Source: Deltaproteobacteria bacterium
GTDB lineage: Bacteria; Myxococcota_A; UBA9042
Length of the DNA stretch: 64,000 nucleotides
Direction of reading: 5' to 3'
Assembly (NCBI GenBank): GCA_020632665.1
Contig: JACKFC010000020.1
Span: 1-64,000, forward strand
In this document: one piece after another, positions 26,101 through 34,827 of the stretch
Layout of the letters: every line of letters begins with the position of its first letter
Numbering within the stretch: the first letter of the stretch is position 1
Translations under genes and position numbers: made by a program
The notes under the pieces: model-generated
Databases searched by the model: none
What the model was told of the DNA's origin: nothing
What the model saw: the letters and a program-made list of their open reading frames with translations, nothing else

Positions 26101-28497
26101 GGCCTCGCCGCAGCGGTCGATCGGGCCGCCGACGGCAGCTTCGTCGCCACTGGCAGCCGCAAGGACGAGACCGGTCTGGCCGGAGTGACGGTGGCGCGCT
26201 TCAGCGCCGATGGCACCTCGCTCTGGGCCCAAGATCTCGGCCTCGGCACGGGCCAGACCGGCGCCGACCAGGGTCGCGCGGTGCGGGCGCTCGCCGGCGG
26301 TGCGGCGCTGGTCGCGGCGGGCAACGGCGGCGCGGGGCGGCTGCTCCGGGTCGAAGCCGACGGCAACAAGGGCTGGGACCTGCTCTTCGGCGCCGGCGAC
26401 GGCGGCGCCCTCTCCAGCCTCTCGCCGGTGGTCAGCGGCGCACTCACCGCCTTCGGCCAGACCAGCGCGGCGGGCAAGAAGGTGCCGTGGATGCTGCACG
26501 TCGGCGCCGACGGCACGCTGCTCTGGCAACGGAAGGAGGCGGCGCAGGCAGGCACCGCCCTGCCGATCGGCACTTCCTACGCCGACGGGCGGCTGCTGCT
26601 GGCCTGGCCCCTCGCCGACGCGACGACGCAGGGTGAGGGCGTGCAGGTCGTCAGCCGCGACCCGTGGGGCAACGTCGACTGCGAGACCCAGGGCGCGTGC
26701 AAGGGCAAGACCCTGGTCGATTGCGACGACGCCAACCCGTGCACCTTCGACGGCTGCTCGACCGAGCTGGGCTGCACCCACCAGATCCACGCGCTGCCCT
26801 GCCAAGACGACGATCCCTGCACCCTCGGCGAGGCCTGCAAGGCTGGCAGCTGCCAGGGCGGCAAGCCCTCCTGCGACGACAGCAACCCCTGCACGATCGA
26901 CACCTGCGCGCTACCGGCCGGCTGCACCCACACCACGCTGGAGAGCACGCCGGGCAAGCCCGTCTACTGCGACGACGGCAACGCCTGCACCCAGGGCGAG
27001 CGCTGCGAGAAGGGCGGCTGCAGCAAGGGCGTGCTCAGCGACTGCGACGACGGCAACGTCTGCACCGACGACGCCTGCGATCCTGCCGTCGGCTGCCTGC
27101 ACGCGCCGAACGCCGGCCCCTGCGACAGCGGCAACTGCACGGTCAGCGACGTCTGCGCTGCCGGCATCTGCAAGACCACGGGCAAGACGCGCTACGCCCA
27201 GACCTTCGAAGGCCAGACCGGCGAGGATATCCCCTACGGCGCCGTGGCGATGCCCGATGGCGGCGCTGTGATCGCCGGTCGGACCTTCACCAACCCCGAC
27301 GCCGACGGCCTGCTGATGCGGGTCGACAGCAGCGGCAAGAAGAGCTGGCTGGTCGCGCGCCAAGGGCCGCTGAACTGCTGCAACGGCACCAGCGCCGACA
27401 GCCCGAGCGTCACCGCCGACACCTTCTTCGACGTGACGCGGACGGCGTTCGGCCTGCTCGCGGTCGGCCAGACCCAGGTCTGCGGCCTGCAGCTCTGGGC
27501 CGCGATGCTCGACGAGAACGGCAAGCACGTCTGGAACCGGACCTATGTGCCGGACAACGTTTGCGGTTCGGGCAGCCATCGGGCGATGGGACGCGCGGTC
27601 ACGGTGAGCAACGACGGCACCTTCGCCATTGCCGGCTACAACTGGACCTGGCCTTACGGCGATACCTACAAGGCCTACGTCCTGCGGATCGACCAGAAGG
27701 GCGACGTCGTCAGCCACAAGGTCCACACCCATGCCCGGCAACTCTTCGATATCGCCGCGCGCCCGGGCGGTGGCTTCGTCGCCTCGGGCGAACGGCCCAA
27801 TACCGGCTATGGCGCCGACGCACGGTTGCTCGTATTGGACGGCGACGGCGACGCGATCTGGACGCTGGATTTCCGCGCCGTCAACAACAACACACCGGAT
27901 TATTTCAACTCGGTCGTGGCGATGCCCGACGGCGGCGCGCTCGGCGTCGGCTATACCGGCAACATCGGCAGCCGGCAGATCCTGGTCGGCCGGGCCAGCC
28001 CGAGTGGCGCCAAGCTCTGGCAGCGGGTCTGGGGCGGCGCCGCCGACGAGATCGGCCGCGCCGCAGTGGTCACGCCCACTGGCCGGATCGCCGTCCTCTC
28101 GACGAGTTGGTCGACCCAACCGGGCAATGGCGATCTGCTGCTGACCGGCCTCGACCTCTACGGCAACACGACCTGGGAGCGGATCCACGGCCTCGGCAGC
28201 GAAGACGTCGCCGGCGAGCTGCTGCGGCGCCCGGACGGCAGCCTGATGGCCGTCGCCCAAGGCGTCGAGCCGGGCGAGGCGGCCAAGGACATCGCGGTTT
28301 GGACCTTCGACGCATGGGGCTACGGCAGCTGCAAGGCGTCGGGAGGCTGCGCCGCCCAGCCGGCGAGCGCCTGCGACGATGCAGATCCCTGCACGGCAGA
28401 TTCTTGCCTCCCCGCGGGTTGCAGCCACGCCCCTCTGTCGGACGGCGCCCTCTGCGCGGTCGGCATCACCTGCAAGAAAGGCAGCTGCGCCAACTAG
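23155..28497 (+). CDS. Giant Cys-rich lipoprotein with tandem repeats and two predicted beta-propellers
   Basis: 1780 residues. The signal ends GSHAC, a lipobox-like site near residue 30. A Gly/Asp/Ser/Thr linker leads into Cys-rich repeats (about 75-800) with the core CDDGDxCTxGExCxxGxC. Within these, four near-identical units of about 97 residues contain DDGNLCNGTxFCD. Residues about 808-1178 have repeated blades (DAWLLRLGVDGKVLWQQ) as in SBBP or PQQ-like propellers. A second Cys-rich block (1180-1340), a second propeller (1343-1720) and a short Cys-rich tail follow. GGAGG lies 7 bases before ATG 23155. Surface display with protein or glycan binding is inferred only. The next gene starts 8 bases after the stop. 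Confidence 0.85.
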   Translation: MAVQRFGAHVRASLTPLLLIAVAMGSHACGEDQAQGGPDANAADNGSTSTDGLGLDSTAADVTGDTAGKPTACSVAAECPVPTAPCRVAACQPAVGCVEVLLIDGAICDPGDGCIVSAACKAGVCVAGPERDCDDDEVCTVDSCKDGNCQHAAAQGTPCDDGESCTKGDTCKEGACTGGPSVCGCVGDDDCAGFEGPCEGEWICDKAQKGGTCVVVAASLPYCPASANPCVKNACDPATGACKASPVPDGQLIPCDDDNACTSGDVCKGGACFPGADICGCKADADCAEQDDGDLCNGTMFCNIGKKPAACELNPATIVSCKSVDDTGCSKAICEPKTGQCVAKPEPDGKACDDGSVCTSGEACKGGACTATANTCACSNDGDCAAKDDGNLCNGTMFCDQSVTPAVCKVNPATVVSCKTVGDTFCAATVCDPKTGSCGKQPQHENQSCDDGDPCTLGEVCQGGNCAAGVLADPCACKADSDCKANEDGNLCNGTLFCDKSAQPFVCKVNPATVKTCTDAFDTACLHAVCVAETGGCVMAPQNSGLPCNDDDPCTKGDFCKAGQCAAGGDICGCKTDLDCADKDDGNLCNGTPFCDKSALPWSCATNPATVVSCPTVDDTFCRKTVCTPKTGLCELVAVNQGLACDDGDACKQDEICKNGGCIGQPVSCDDGVPCTADACDKVAGCTTPTAEALCDDGNACTIDLCDAAAYLAGKPGATDALGCVHKPATAKACDDGDACTTGDACVLGKCAGQALLPCDDGNPCTDDDCAKDKGCSHVHNAAPCKAGAACQPFGQCEAGTCKALPAPFWQAKVDDAGAERAAAIASAADGAAWITGRAEVGSGKSLDPQLLVARVAPGGATQKLWFFGAAGDDAGHGVATFDPGGAGKTNDIGALVVGRRATGSKGGTDAWLLRLGVDGKVLWQQHAGGDGDDEALCVVAWGAGEAAFAGRRGSGDAAAFWLARVDKLGTLLWQATLPGKAGLAAAVDRAADGSFVATGSRKDETGLAGVTVARFSADGTSLWAQDLGLGTGQTGADQGRAVRALAGGAALVAAGNGGAGRLLRVEADGNKGWDLLFGAGDGGALSSLSPVVSGALTAFGQTSAAGKKVPWMLHVGADGTLLWQRKEAAQAGTALPIGTSYADGRLLLAWPLADATTQGEGVQVVSRDPWGNVDCETQGACKGKTLVDCDDANPCTFDGCSTELGCTHQIHALPCQDDDPCTLGEACKAGSCQGGKPSCDDSNPCTIDTCALPAGCTHTTLESTPGKPVYCDDGNACTQGERCEKGGCSKGVLSDCDDGNVCTDDACDPAVGCLHAPNAGPCDSGNCTVSDVCAAGICKTTGKTRYAQTFEGQTGEDIPYGAVAMPDGGAVIAGRTFTNPDADGLLMRVDSSGKKSWLVARQGPLNCCNGTSADSPSVTADTFFDVTRTAFGLLAVGQTQVCGLQLWAAMLDENGKHVWNRTYVPDNVCGSGSHRAMGRAVTVSNDGTFAIAGYNWTWPYGDTYKAYVLRIDQKGDVVSHKVHTHARQLFDIAARPGGGFVASGERPNTGYGADARLLVLDGDGDAIWTLDFRAVNNNTPDYFNSVVAMPDGGALGVGYTGNIGSRQILVGRASPSGAKLWQRVWGGAADEIGRAAVVTPTGRIAVLSTSWSTQPGNGDLLLTGLDLYGNTTWERIHGLGSEDVAGELLRRPDGSLMAVAQGVEPGEAAKDIAVWTFDAWGYGSCKASGGCAAQPASACDDADPCTADSCLPAGCSHAPLSDGALCAVGITCKKGSCAN
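23984..25150 (+). repeat. Four imperfect tandem repeats of about 293 bases inside the giant lipoprotein gene
   Basis: Units begin near 23984, 24277, 24574 and 24865, each with a start like TGCGGCTGCAAG and an internal CTCTGCAACGGCACG. Spacing is about 291 to 297 bases, always a multiple of three, so the frame is kept. The unit encodes one compound Cys-rich module. A more diverged copy precedes them at about 23700. Confidence 0.75.
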
Positions 28498-28505
28498 GAA
28501 GACCC

Positions 28506-31500
28506 ATGCCCACGCTTCTCCGCTCCGTCGTCCTCGGCGCCCTGCTCGCAGCCTCGGTCCTGCTGCCGACGCTGCCGGCCGGCGCGCAGGTCCCGTTTCA
28601 GCAAGCGCCGGCGATCCCGCCTTCGCTGGAGGCCTACCGCGGCTGGGCGACGCACGGCCTGGAGACCCTCGGCTGCTCCTGGCTGCAGGACGACAAGATC
28701 TGCGTCTGGCCCGGGGCGCTGCACATCGAGGTCGGCGATCGCGGCGCGGCGTTTTCGCTCGAGGTCCTGCTCGACCGCCCGGGCCGGGTCGCCCTGCCCG
28801 GTGACGCCAAGCGCTTCCCGCAGGACGTGGAGGTCGGCGGCGCGCCGGCCTTCGTCGCCCGCGACGACGCCGGGCTGCCGCAGGTCCTGCTCCTCGCCGG
28901 CGTGCACAAGGTGACGGGCAGCTTCCCCTTCGCGTCTGCGCCCGAGACGCTCCCCATCCCCGATGCGATCGGCCGGGTCACCCTGCGCCGCGGTGAGGGC
29001 GCCGTGGTGCAGCCACGCCGTGAGGAGGGCCAGGTCTGGCTCGGCCAGGAGGCGCGGGCCGAAGAAGACGACGCCGACGGCCTGACGGTGCGGATCTTCC
29101 GCCGCCTCGACGACGGTGTGCCGATGCGCCTGACGACCCGCCTCGAAGTCCAGGCGGCCGGTCGGGCCCGCGACGTCGACCTCGGCCGGCTGCTGCCCGA
29201 AGGCGCGCGGCCGGTGGCGCTCGACGGCGGCGGCCTCCCGGCGGCGGTGGCGCAAGACGGAGCGCTCCGCCTGCACGTGCGGCCGGGCAGCTTCCGCGTC
29301 GAGTTGCGCGCGGTCCTGCCCGACAATCCGCAAGCGGTCGGCGTCCCGGCGCACGCCAGCGGCACCGGCATCGAAGAGAGCGAGGCCTGGGTCACCTTCC
29401 CCGACGAAGCGCTGCGCAGCGTCGAACTCTCGGGGCTGACTGCGGTCGATCCGGCGCGCGCCGGCGTGCCCGAGGATTGGCGCGGCGGCTCGTCGTTCCT
29501 CGCCCGCCCCGGCGAGAAGCTGCAGCTCGAGGTCAGCCGCCGCGGCGAAGAAGAGGCGCTGCCGAATCGGCTGCAGGTCCACCGTTCGCTCTGGCTCGAC
29601 CTGGACGGCGGCGGCTTCACCGCGCGCGACACGATCCACGGCGAGCTGCACCGCGATTGGCGCATCGACGCGCTCGGCGAGGCCGGCGGCCAGGACCTCG
29701 GCCGCGTCCACGACGGCTCGACCAACAAGGACGCGCTGATCACGCGCAACCCGACGACGGGCCACCAGGGCGTCGAGCTGCGCGCCGGCACGGTGAAGCT
29801 GTCGGCGGAATCGCGCCTCGGCCCGGCGACGACGATGCCGGCGGTCGGCTGGGACCTCGACGTCGCGCAGCTGCGGACCACGCTGCGGCTGCCGCCCGGC
29901 TGGACGCTGCTGGCCGCACGCGGCGTCGATCGCGCGCCGGGAACCTGGATCGCCTCGTGGACGCTGCTCGACTTCTTCCTCGTGCTGATGGTCGCCGCCG
30001 CGGCGATGAAGCTCTTCGGCGTACCCGCCGGTCTGCTCGCGCTGGCGGCGATGGTGCTCGGCCACGACCAACAGGACGCGCCGTCGTGGCTGTGGCTGCA
30101 CCTGCTGGCCGCCGCGGCGCTGCTGCGGGTGCTGCCGGAGGGCTGGCTGCGGCGGATCGTCGTCTTTTGGCGGGCGGCTGCGGGCGTGCTGCTGCTCGTG
30201 GTCCTGGTGCCCTTCGCGATCGGTCAGATCCGCCACGGCATCTATCCGCAGGTCAGCCGACCCGGCCACGGCACTGCCTTCGACATCGACTCCGGCCTCG
30301 GCGCCAACCTCGATCTGGTCAACCGCGAGGTGCAGACCAAGGCGCTCGACGCCACCGCCGCGCCTGCAGAGGCGATGCAGGAGGAGCTCGCCCTCGAGAA
30401 CGACAACGACGCCGGTGGCGGAGGCCGCTACGAGCGGAAGATGGCCAAGCGCAAGGGCGGCAAGCTGCGCAGCTACAGCAACCAGCAGCAGATCCAGCAG
30501 AGCTACCGCAACCTCGTCGATGTCGACCCCAAGGCCGTCGTGCAGACCGGCCCCGGCGTCCCGGATTGGGGCTGGTCGAGCTGGGACCTCTCCTGGTCGG
30601 GCCCGGTCGACCGCGGCCACGAGGTCGAGTTGGTCCTGCTCTCGCCGCGGATCAACCTGCTGCTCGCGCTGCTGCGGGTCGCGCTGATGGCCGCGCTCGG
30701 TGTGGTGATGCTCGAGCTTCGGCGTCGGGTCGGCGGCATGCGGGCGTGGTTCCAGGACCGCACCGGCGTCCTCGGCAGCGCCGTGCTCTGGCTCACCCTC
30801 GCCGGCGGTGCGGCGGCGCTGCTGGCGCCCCGTTCCGCCCAGGCCGACCTACCACCACCGCCGCCACCGGCGAGCGCCGCGTTGACGCCGACGCCGTGGC
30901 CGCCCGAGACCGTCCTCGACACCTTGCGCGAGCGCCTGCGCGAGGCCGAGAGCTGCCGCGGGCCGTGCACCACGACGCCGACGGCGACCCTGGACCTCGA
31001 TCCGCAGGGGGCGATGCGCTACGTCGCCGAGGTCTTCGCGGTGCGCAACGCCGGCTGGGCGCTGCCGGCAGGTGCACGGATCGACGAGGTCCGCATCGAC
31101 GGCCAGCCGACCTCGGCGCTGCGACGGGACGAGGGCGTCGTCTGGGTCCGCATCCCGGCGGGCCGGCACCGGGTGGTGGCGAGCGGCCAGCTGCCGCCGA
31201 GCGCGGTCGTCACCTTGGCGCTGCACGACGAGAGCCGCCCGGCGCGGCTGACGGTCGAGGCGAAGGGCTGGCGGGTCGACGGCTTGGGTCGCGACGCGGT
31301 GCCGGAGTCGAGCCTGCAGCTCGGCCGGATTGGCGACGATCGCGGCGCGCAGGACGCCGATCCCCTCGCCGCGGCCGATTTGCCGGACTTCTTCGCCATC
31401 GAGCGGCGCTTGTTGCTCGGCTTGCCGTGGACCATCGAGACGGTGATCCGCCGCGAGCGGGCCGAGCGGGCGACCCTGATCAAGGTGCCGCTGGTCGAAG

Positions 31501-32819
31501 GTGAAGCGGTGATGACCGAGGGCGTCCGGGTCGAGGCCGGAGCGGCGCTGGTGCAGCTCGACCGCGGCCAGCAGGAGCGCCGGATCCTCTCGCAGATCGA
31601 GGTGCGGCCGGAGATCGCGCTGACGGCGGCCACGGGCGTCGCCTGGACCGAGACCTGGATCGTCGAATGCTCGCCGATCTGGCGCTGCGAGCACGAAGGC
31701 ATCGCGCCCACCACGACGGCAGAAGACGGCCGCCTGCGCCCGACCTTCCACCCGTGGCCGGGCGAATCGCTGAAGCTGAAGGTGGCGCGGCCGGCCGGAG
31801 CCGAGGGTCAGGCGATGACGGTCGATCGGGTGCAGCTCGACCTGACCCCGGGCCATCGCCTGCTCGAGGCCTCGCTCTCGCTGCGGATTCGCGCCTCGCA
31901 GGGCGGCGTCCGAAAGATCACGCTGCCGGCCGACGCGACGCTGCAGAAGGTCCAGATCGGCGGCAAGGACCGTGCCCTGAGCCTGGACGGCGGCGTGCTG
32001 GCGCTGCCGATCGAGCCGGGGCAGTCCAACGTCGAGTTGACCTGGCAGCAGCCGTGGCTGCGCTCGCTGCACGAGGTCGCGCCGCAGATCGATCTGGGCG
32101 GTCCGGCCGTCAACGTCCGCGTCAGCATCCACCGCGGTGAAGATCGCTGGCTGCTCTGGGCCCACGGGCCGGCGTGGGGGCCGGCGATCCTCTTCTGGAG
32201 CCACCTGTTCGTGCTCGTCCTGCTGGCGACGCTGCTCTCCCGCCTGCGCGCGCTGCCGCTGCGGCGCTTCGAGTGGATCTTGCTCTGCCTGGGCTTCGCC
32301 AACCTGCCGGTGGCCACGGTGCTGATCTTCGTCGGCTGGCTGGTGGCGCTGAGTTGGCGTCGGCAGACCTTCGCCAACGTCGCGAATCCGGCACCTTCGA
32401 GCCGCGTCGCGATGGGCTTCGACCTGACCCAGCTCGGCCTGATCGCGCTCGGCCTCTTCGCCCTGGGCTCGCTCTACGCCGCGATCCACGCCAACCTGCT
32501 GCTCGACATCGACATGCAGGTGGCCGGCGGCAATTCCAACAACGATTGCCTGACGTGGTACGTCGATCGCACCGACGGCGCGCTGCCGACGCCCGGCATC
32601 TTCAGCCTGCCGCTCTGGGTCTGGCGCGGCGCGATGCTGCTCTGGAGCCTGTGGTTGGCCGCGGCGCTGCTGCGCTGGCTGCCGTGGGCCTTCCAGGCGT
32701 TCTCTGCCGGCGGGATGTGGCGCAAGCTCGGCCGCACGGCAGCCACGGCTCCGGGTGCCGCGGCTCCGGCGCCCTCGGGTCCGCCGCGTGACGATCTGCC
32801 GCCGCCGCCCGCCACCTGA
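28506..32819 (+). CDS. Large polytopic membrane protein of unknown function
   Basis: 1437 residues. A signal peptide (ending LPAGAQ, about residue 27) is followed by about 450 exported residues rich in beta pattern, then membrane segments at about 480-580, 713-737 and 755-780. A second large soluble domain of about 440 residues follows, with repeated strands and no recognised family, and finally four membrane segments between about 1220 and 1395. The short tail is Pro-rich (PPRDDLPPPPAT). A charged Gln/Asn stretch (SYSNQQQIQQSYRN) lies near 660. GGAAG precedes the ATG, 8 bases after the upstream lipoprotein stop, so the two are probably co-transcribed. The layout suggests a membrane partner for that surface lipoprotein; this is inference. 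Confidence 0.8.
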   Translation: MPTLLRSVVLGALLAASVLLPTLPAGAQVPFQQAPAIPPSLEAYRGWATHGLETLGCSWLQDDKICVWPGALHIEVGDRGAAFSLEVLLDRPGRVALPGDAKRFPQDVEVGGAPAFVARDDAGLPQVLLLAGVHKVTGSFPFASAPETLPIPDAIGRVTLRRGEGAVVQPRREEGQVWLGQEARAEEDDADGLTVRIFRRLDDGVPMRLTTRLEVQAAGRARDVDLGRLLPEGARPVALDGGGLPAAVAQDGALRLHVRPGSFRVELRAVLPDNPQAVGVPAHASGTGIEESEAWVTFPDEALRSVELSGLTAVDPARAGVPEDWRGGSSFLARPGEKLQLEVSRRGEEEALPNRLQVHRSLWLDLDGGGFTARDTIHGELHRDWRIDALGEAGGQDLGRVHDGSTNKDALITRNPTTGHQGVELRAGTVKLSAESRLGPATTMPAVGWDLDVAQLRTTLRLPPGWTLLAARGVDRAPGTWIASWTLLDFFLVLMVAAAAMKLFGVPAGLLALAAMVLGHDQQDAPSWLWLHLLAAAALLRVLPEGWLRRIVVFWRAAAGVLLLVVLVPFAIGQIRHGIYPQVSRPGHGTAFDIDSGLGANLDLVNREVQTKALDATAAPAEAMQEELALENDNDAGGGGRYERKMAKRKGGKLRSYSNQQQIQQSYRNLVDVDPKAVVQTGPGVPDWGWSSWDLSWSGPVDRGHEVELVLLSPRINLLLALLRVALMAALGVVMLELRRRVGGMRAWFQDRTGVLGSAVLWLTLAGGAAALLAPRSAQADLPPPPPPASAALTPTPWPPETVLDTLRERLREAESCRGPCTTTPTATLDLDPQGAMRYVAEVFAVRNAGWALPAGARIDEVRIDGQPTSALRRDEGVVWVRIPAGRHRVVASGQLPPSAVVTLALHDESRPARLTVEAKGWRVDGLGRDAVPESSLQLGRIGDDRGAQDADPLAAADLPDFFAIERRLLLGLPWTIETVIRRERAERATLIKVPLVEGEAVMTEGVRVEAGAALVQLDRGQQERRILSQIEVRPEIALTAATGVAWTETWIVECSPIWRCEHEGIAPTTTAEDGRLRPTFHPWPGESLKLKVARPAGAEGQAMTVDRVQLDLTPGHRLLEASLSLRIRASQGGVRKITLPADATLQKVQIGGKDRALSLDGGVLALPIEPGQSNVELTWQQPWLRSLHEVAPQIDLGGPAVNVRVSIHRGEDRWLLWAHGPAWGPAILFWSHLFVLVLLATLLSRLRALPLRRFEWILLCLGFANLPVATVLIFVGWLVALSWRRQTFANVANPAPSSRVAMGFDLTQLGLIALGLFALGSLYAAIHANLLLDIDMQVAGGNSNNDCLTWYVDRTDGALPTPGIFSLPLWVWRGAMLLWSLWLAAALLRWLPWAFQAFSAGGMWRKLGRTAATAPGAAAPAPSGPPRDDLPPPPAT

Positions 32820-32844
32820 GCCGCGCGATCCGCGACCGCCCTGG

Positions 32845-34536
32845 CTAGTCTTCGGCGGCGGCGCGCGGCGCGGTCACCAGGCGCGCGGCAGCTTCGCGCA
32901 GCAACGCGGCAGCGGCACCAGCCGCGTCGTCACGCTTGGCCAATTCGGCCTTGCAGCGATCAACCTCGGCCTGCAGCGTCGTGACTCGGGCCTCGGCGGC
33001 TTCGGCCTGCGCTTCGGCGGCTTCGGCCTTCGCCTCCGCGCTCTCGGCGCGGGAGAGGGCGGCGGCGCCGGTCCGCTCGGCGGCACCGAGCTGCTCTTCG
33101 TAACGGGCGCGCTCGGCGTCGAAGGCAGCCTTGGCCGCCTCGGCCTCCTTGCCCTTGCCGCTGACGCTGCCGAGTTGGGCCTCGGCGGCTTCCTTCGCCT
33201 CGCGCAGCTCGGCGTTCTCCGACTCGAGGCGCTCGATATCGGCGAGGGCAGCCTGCAGCTTGCCGATCAGGCTGGTCAGCTCGTTGAGGTTGCTGGTCAG
33301 CAGCTCGGTGCTGGATTGATGCCGGGCGCGCTGCTTCGGCACGACCTCTGCCTCGACCGCGACTTCCTCGACCGCGACTTCCTCGACCGCGACTTCCTCG
33401 ACCGCGACTTCCTCGACCGCGACCTCTTCGACCGTGACGTCCTCGATGGCGAGATCTTCGGCGGCGATCTCCTCGACGACGACGTCCTCGACCAACTCGA
33501 CCGCGGCGATCTCCTCGATCGCGGCCTCTTCGATCGTCTCGACACTGTCGAGCTCGACCAGGTCGACGTCGAGCTCTTCCGCGGCTTCCTCGAGTGAGTC
33601 CGGCAGGACATGCACCGAGGCGGCGTCGAGCTCTACGGCTTCGGCGTCGATATCGGTGACGGTGCTGACCTCGAAGGGCGTCAACTCGTCGATCGCCTCG
33701 ATCTCCTCGATCAGATCGTCGGCGACGGCGATCTCTTCGGCCTCTTCCGGCTCGAGCTCGACCTCGGCGACGATTTCTTCCAACTCGACCAATTCGACCG
33801 GCAGCACGTCGCCTTCGGCGACCACATCGATCTCGCTGATCTCTTCGACCTCGGCGAGGGGCAACTCCTCGAGCTCGATCAATTCGACCGCCTCGAGCTC
33901 GATCGCCTCTTCCAACGCCTCGGGTAGCACGTCGTCGTCGTCGTCGTCGATCGCGACCACGTCCAACATCACGGTCGAGGTCTCGTCGGCCTCGACTTCT
34001 TCGTCGGAGATCTCCTCGATCGCGTCGAATTCGAGCGTGGTCTCGACAACCGGGACGGCGGCATATTTGGCGGCCAGGGCGGCTTCGCTGACCTCGGTGG
34101 TCAGCGCCGAGACGGCTTCGAGCGGCAGATCCTCGAGCAGGTCCGACGGCTCGCCGAGACCGTCGCTCTGCTTGCTCATCGCTGCCTCGATCGCGGCCTC
34201 GAGCTCGCGCTGCGCCTTGCTCTGCATGACGTACGCATCGGCCTGCTGGCGGCCTTCCTGGTGCCGGCTGACGTCTGCGCGTTGATCGTCGCGGTAGACC
34301 ACGACCAGCGGCACGGTGCGGTAGCGGGCGTCGGCGCGCATCGTCTGCACCAAGGCAAGCGAGCGGCGCAGCGTCGGCCCGAAGACCAGGATCGAGACGC
34401 CGCCCTCGTCCAGGCGGCGCATGGCCTGGTCGAGCGTGCGCAAGGTGACCATGTCGAGCTCTTCGGGGAGGGCGCGACGCAGGTGGCGCTCCACCATCTT
34501 GGTGCCACCGATCAGCAGGGCGGTGCCTTTGGACAT
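32845..34536 (-). CDS. Pseudo-receiver protein with acidic repeat region and C-terminal coiled coil
   Basis: 563 residues. Residues 1-120 have the secondary-structure pattern of a response-regulator receiver (TALLIGGTKMVERHLRRAL, then VSILVFGPTLRR, VPLVVVYRDD, DAYVMQSKAQRELEAAI), but the strand that should end in the phosphate-accepting Asp reads LVFGP, so it cannot be phosphorylated normally. Residues 125-400 are extremely acidic, nearly all Glu, Asp, Ala, Val, Leu and Ile, including five perfect VEEVA repeats. Residues 420-550 form a heptad-patterned coiled coil rich in Ala, Glu and Lys. Polar scaffold or signalling-hub proteins of Myxococcota have comparable layouts. No partner is evident; the gene is convergent with the large membrane-protein gene. 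Confidence 0.75.
   Translation of the reverse strand: MSKGTALLIGGTKMVERHLRRALPEELDMVTLRTLDQAMRRLDEGGVSILVFGPTLRRSLALVQTMRADARYRTVPLVVVYRDDQRADVSRHQEGRQQADAYVMQSKAQRELEAAIEAAMSKQSDGLGEPSDLLEDLPLEAVSALTTEVSEAALAAKYAAVPVVETTLEFDAIEEISDEEVEADETSTVMLDVVAIDDDDDDVLPEALEEAIELEAVELIELEELPLAEVEEISEIDVVAEGDVLPVELVELEEIVAEVELEPEEAEEIAVADDLIEEIEAIDELTPFEVSTVTDIDAEAVELDAASVHVLPDSLEEAAEELDVDLVELDSVETIEEAAIEEIAAVELVEDVVVEEIAAEDLAIEDVTVEEVAVEEVAVEEVAVEEVAVEEVAVEAEVVPKQRARHQSSTELLTSNLNELTSLIGKLQAALADIERLESENAELREAKEAAEAQLGSVSGKGKEAEAAKAAFDAERARYEEQLGAAERTGAAALSRAESAEAKAEAAEAQAEAAEARVTTLQAEVDRCKAELAKRDDAAGAAAALLREAAARLVTAPRAAAED
33351..33425 (-). repeat. Five 15-base tandem repeats encoding VEEVA
   Basis: Five back-to-back copies of CCTCGACCGCGACTT (plus-strand view; the fifth differs in its second-last base), followed by a degenerate sixth copy to 33440. 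The unit length is a multiple of three, so copy-number change would lengthen or shorten the acidic region without a frameshift. Confidence 0.9.
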
Positions 34537-34827
34537 GCAGGGCCTCCGGGGTCCCGGTCACCTGTCGGCGGCGCCAGGACGGCGTTGCAAGAGCCCGGGA
34601 GTGTCGCCGCCCTGCCCAGGAGGGTCAAGGAGGGCCGATGTCGCGGGCCACGTTCCGACCGACGAGAGCCCGCCCGACCGCATCGACCGAGGCTGGCACC
34701 GGACGGCCGAGCATGATACCGTTGAAGTGATCAGCTTGCGGGTGGGCCTCTGCTTGGGGCGGCGATCCGCGAAAACGAGAGGGGCCCGCGAGCCACGCGG
34801 GTGCCTTGCTGACTGGGAGTTTTCGCC
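34537..34827. promoter_or_regulatory. Divergent intergenic region upstream of giant lipoproteins
   Basis: 291 bases between the divergent pseudo-receiver gene and the 2158-residue lipoprotein gene. A small hairpin (CCCGCG, loop, CGCGGG) lies near 34780, just before the GGGAG ribosome site of the lipoprotein. No other gene or confident promoter hexamers were recognised. Confidence 0.4.

Noticed and set aside
23230..26805. A 1191-codon open frame on the minus strand opposite the Cys-rich giant lipoprotein
   Set aside because: It is antisense to an obvious gene with signal peptide, repeats and ribosome site. Very high GC at third positions keeps the reverse frame open. The product is repetitive Ala/Gly/Arg/Val without domain features.
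26664..28505. Upstream in-frame extension of the large membrane protein gene
   Set aside because: It overlaps the end of the giant lipoprotein gene; ATG 28506 starts a signal peptide 8 bases after the upstream stop.
32845..33250. The coiled-coil part of the acidic protein as a separate gene
   Set aside because: The frame is continuous with the receiver-like N-terminus and no internal ribosome site or start stands out.
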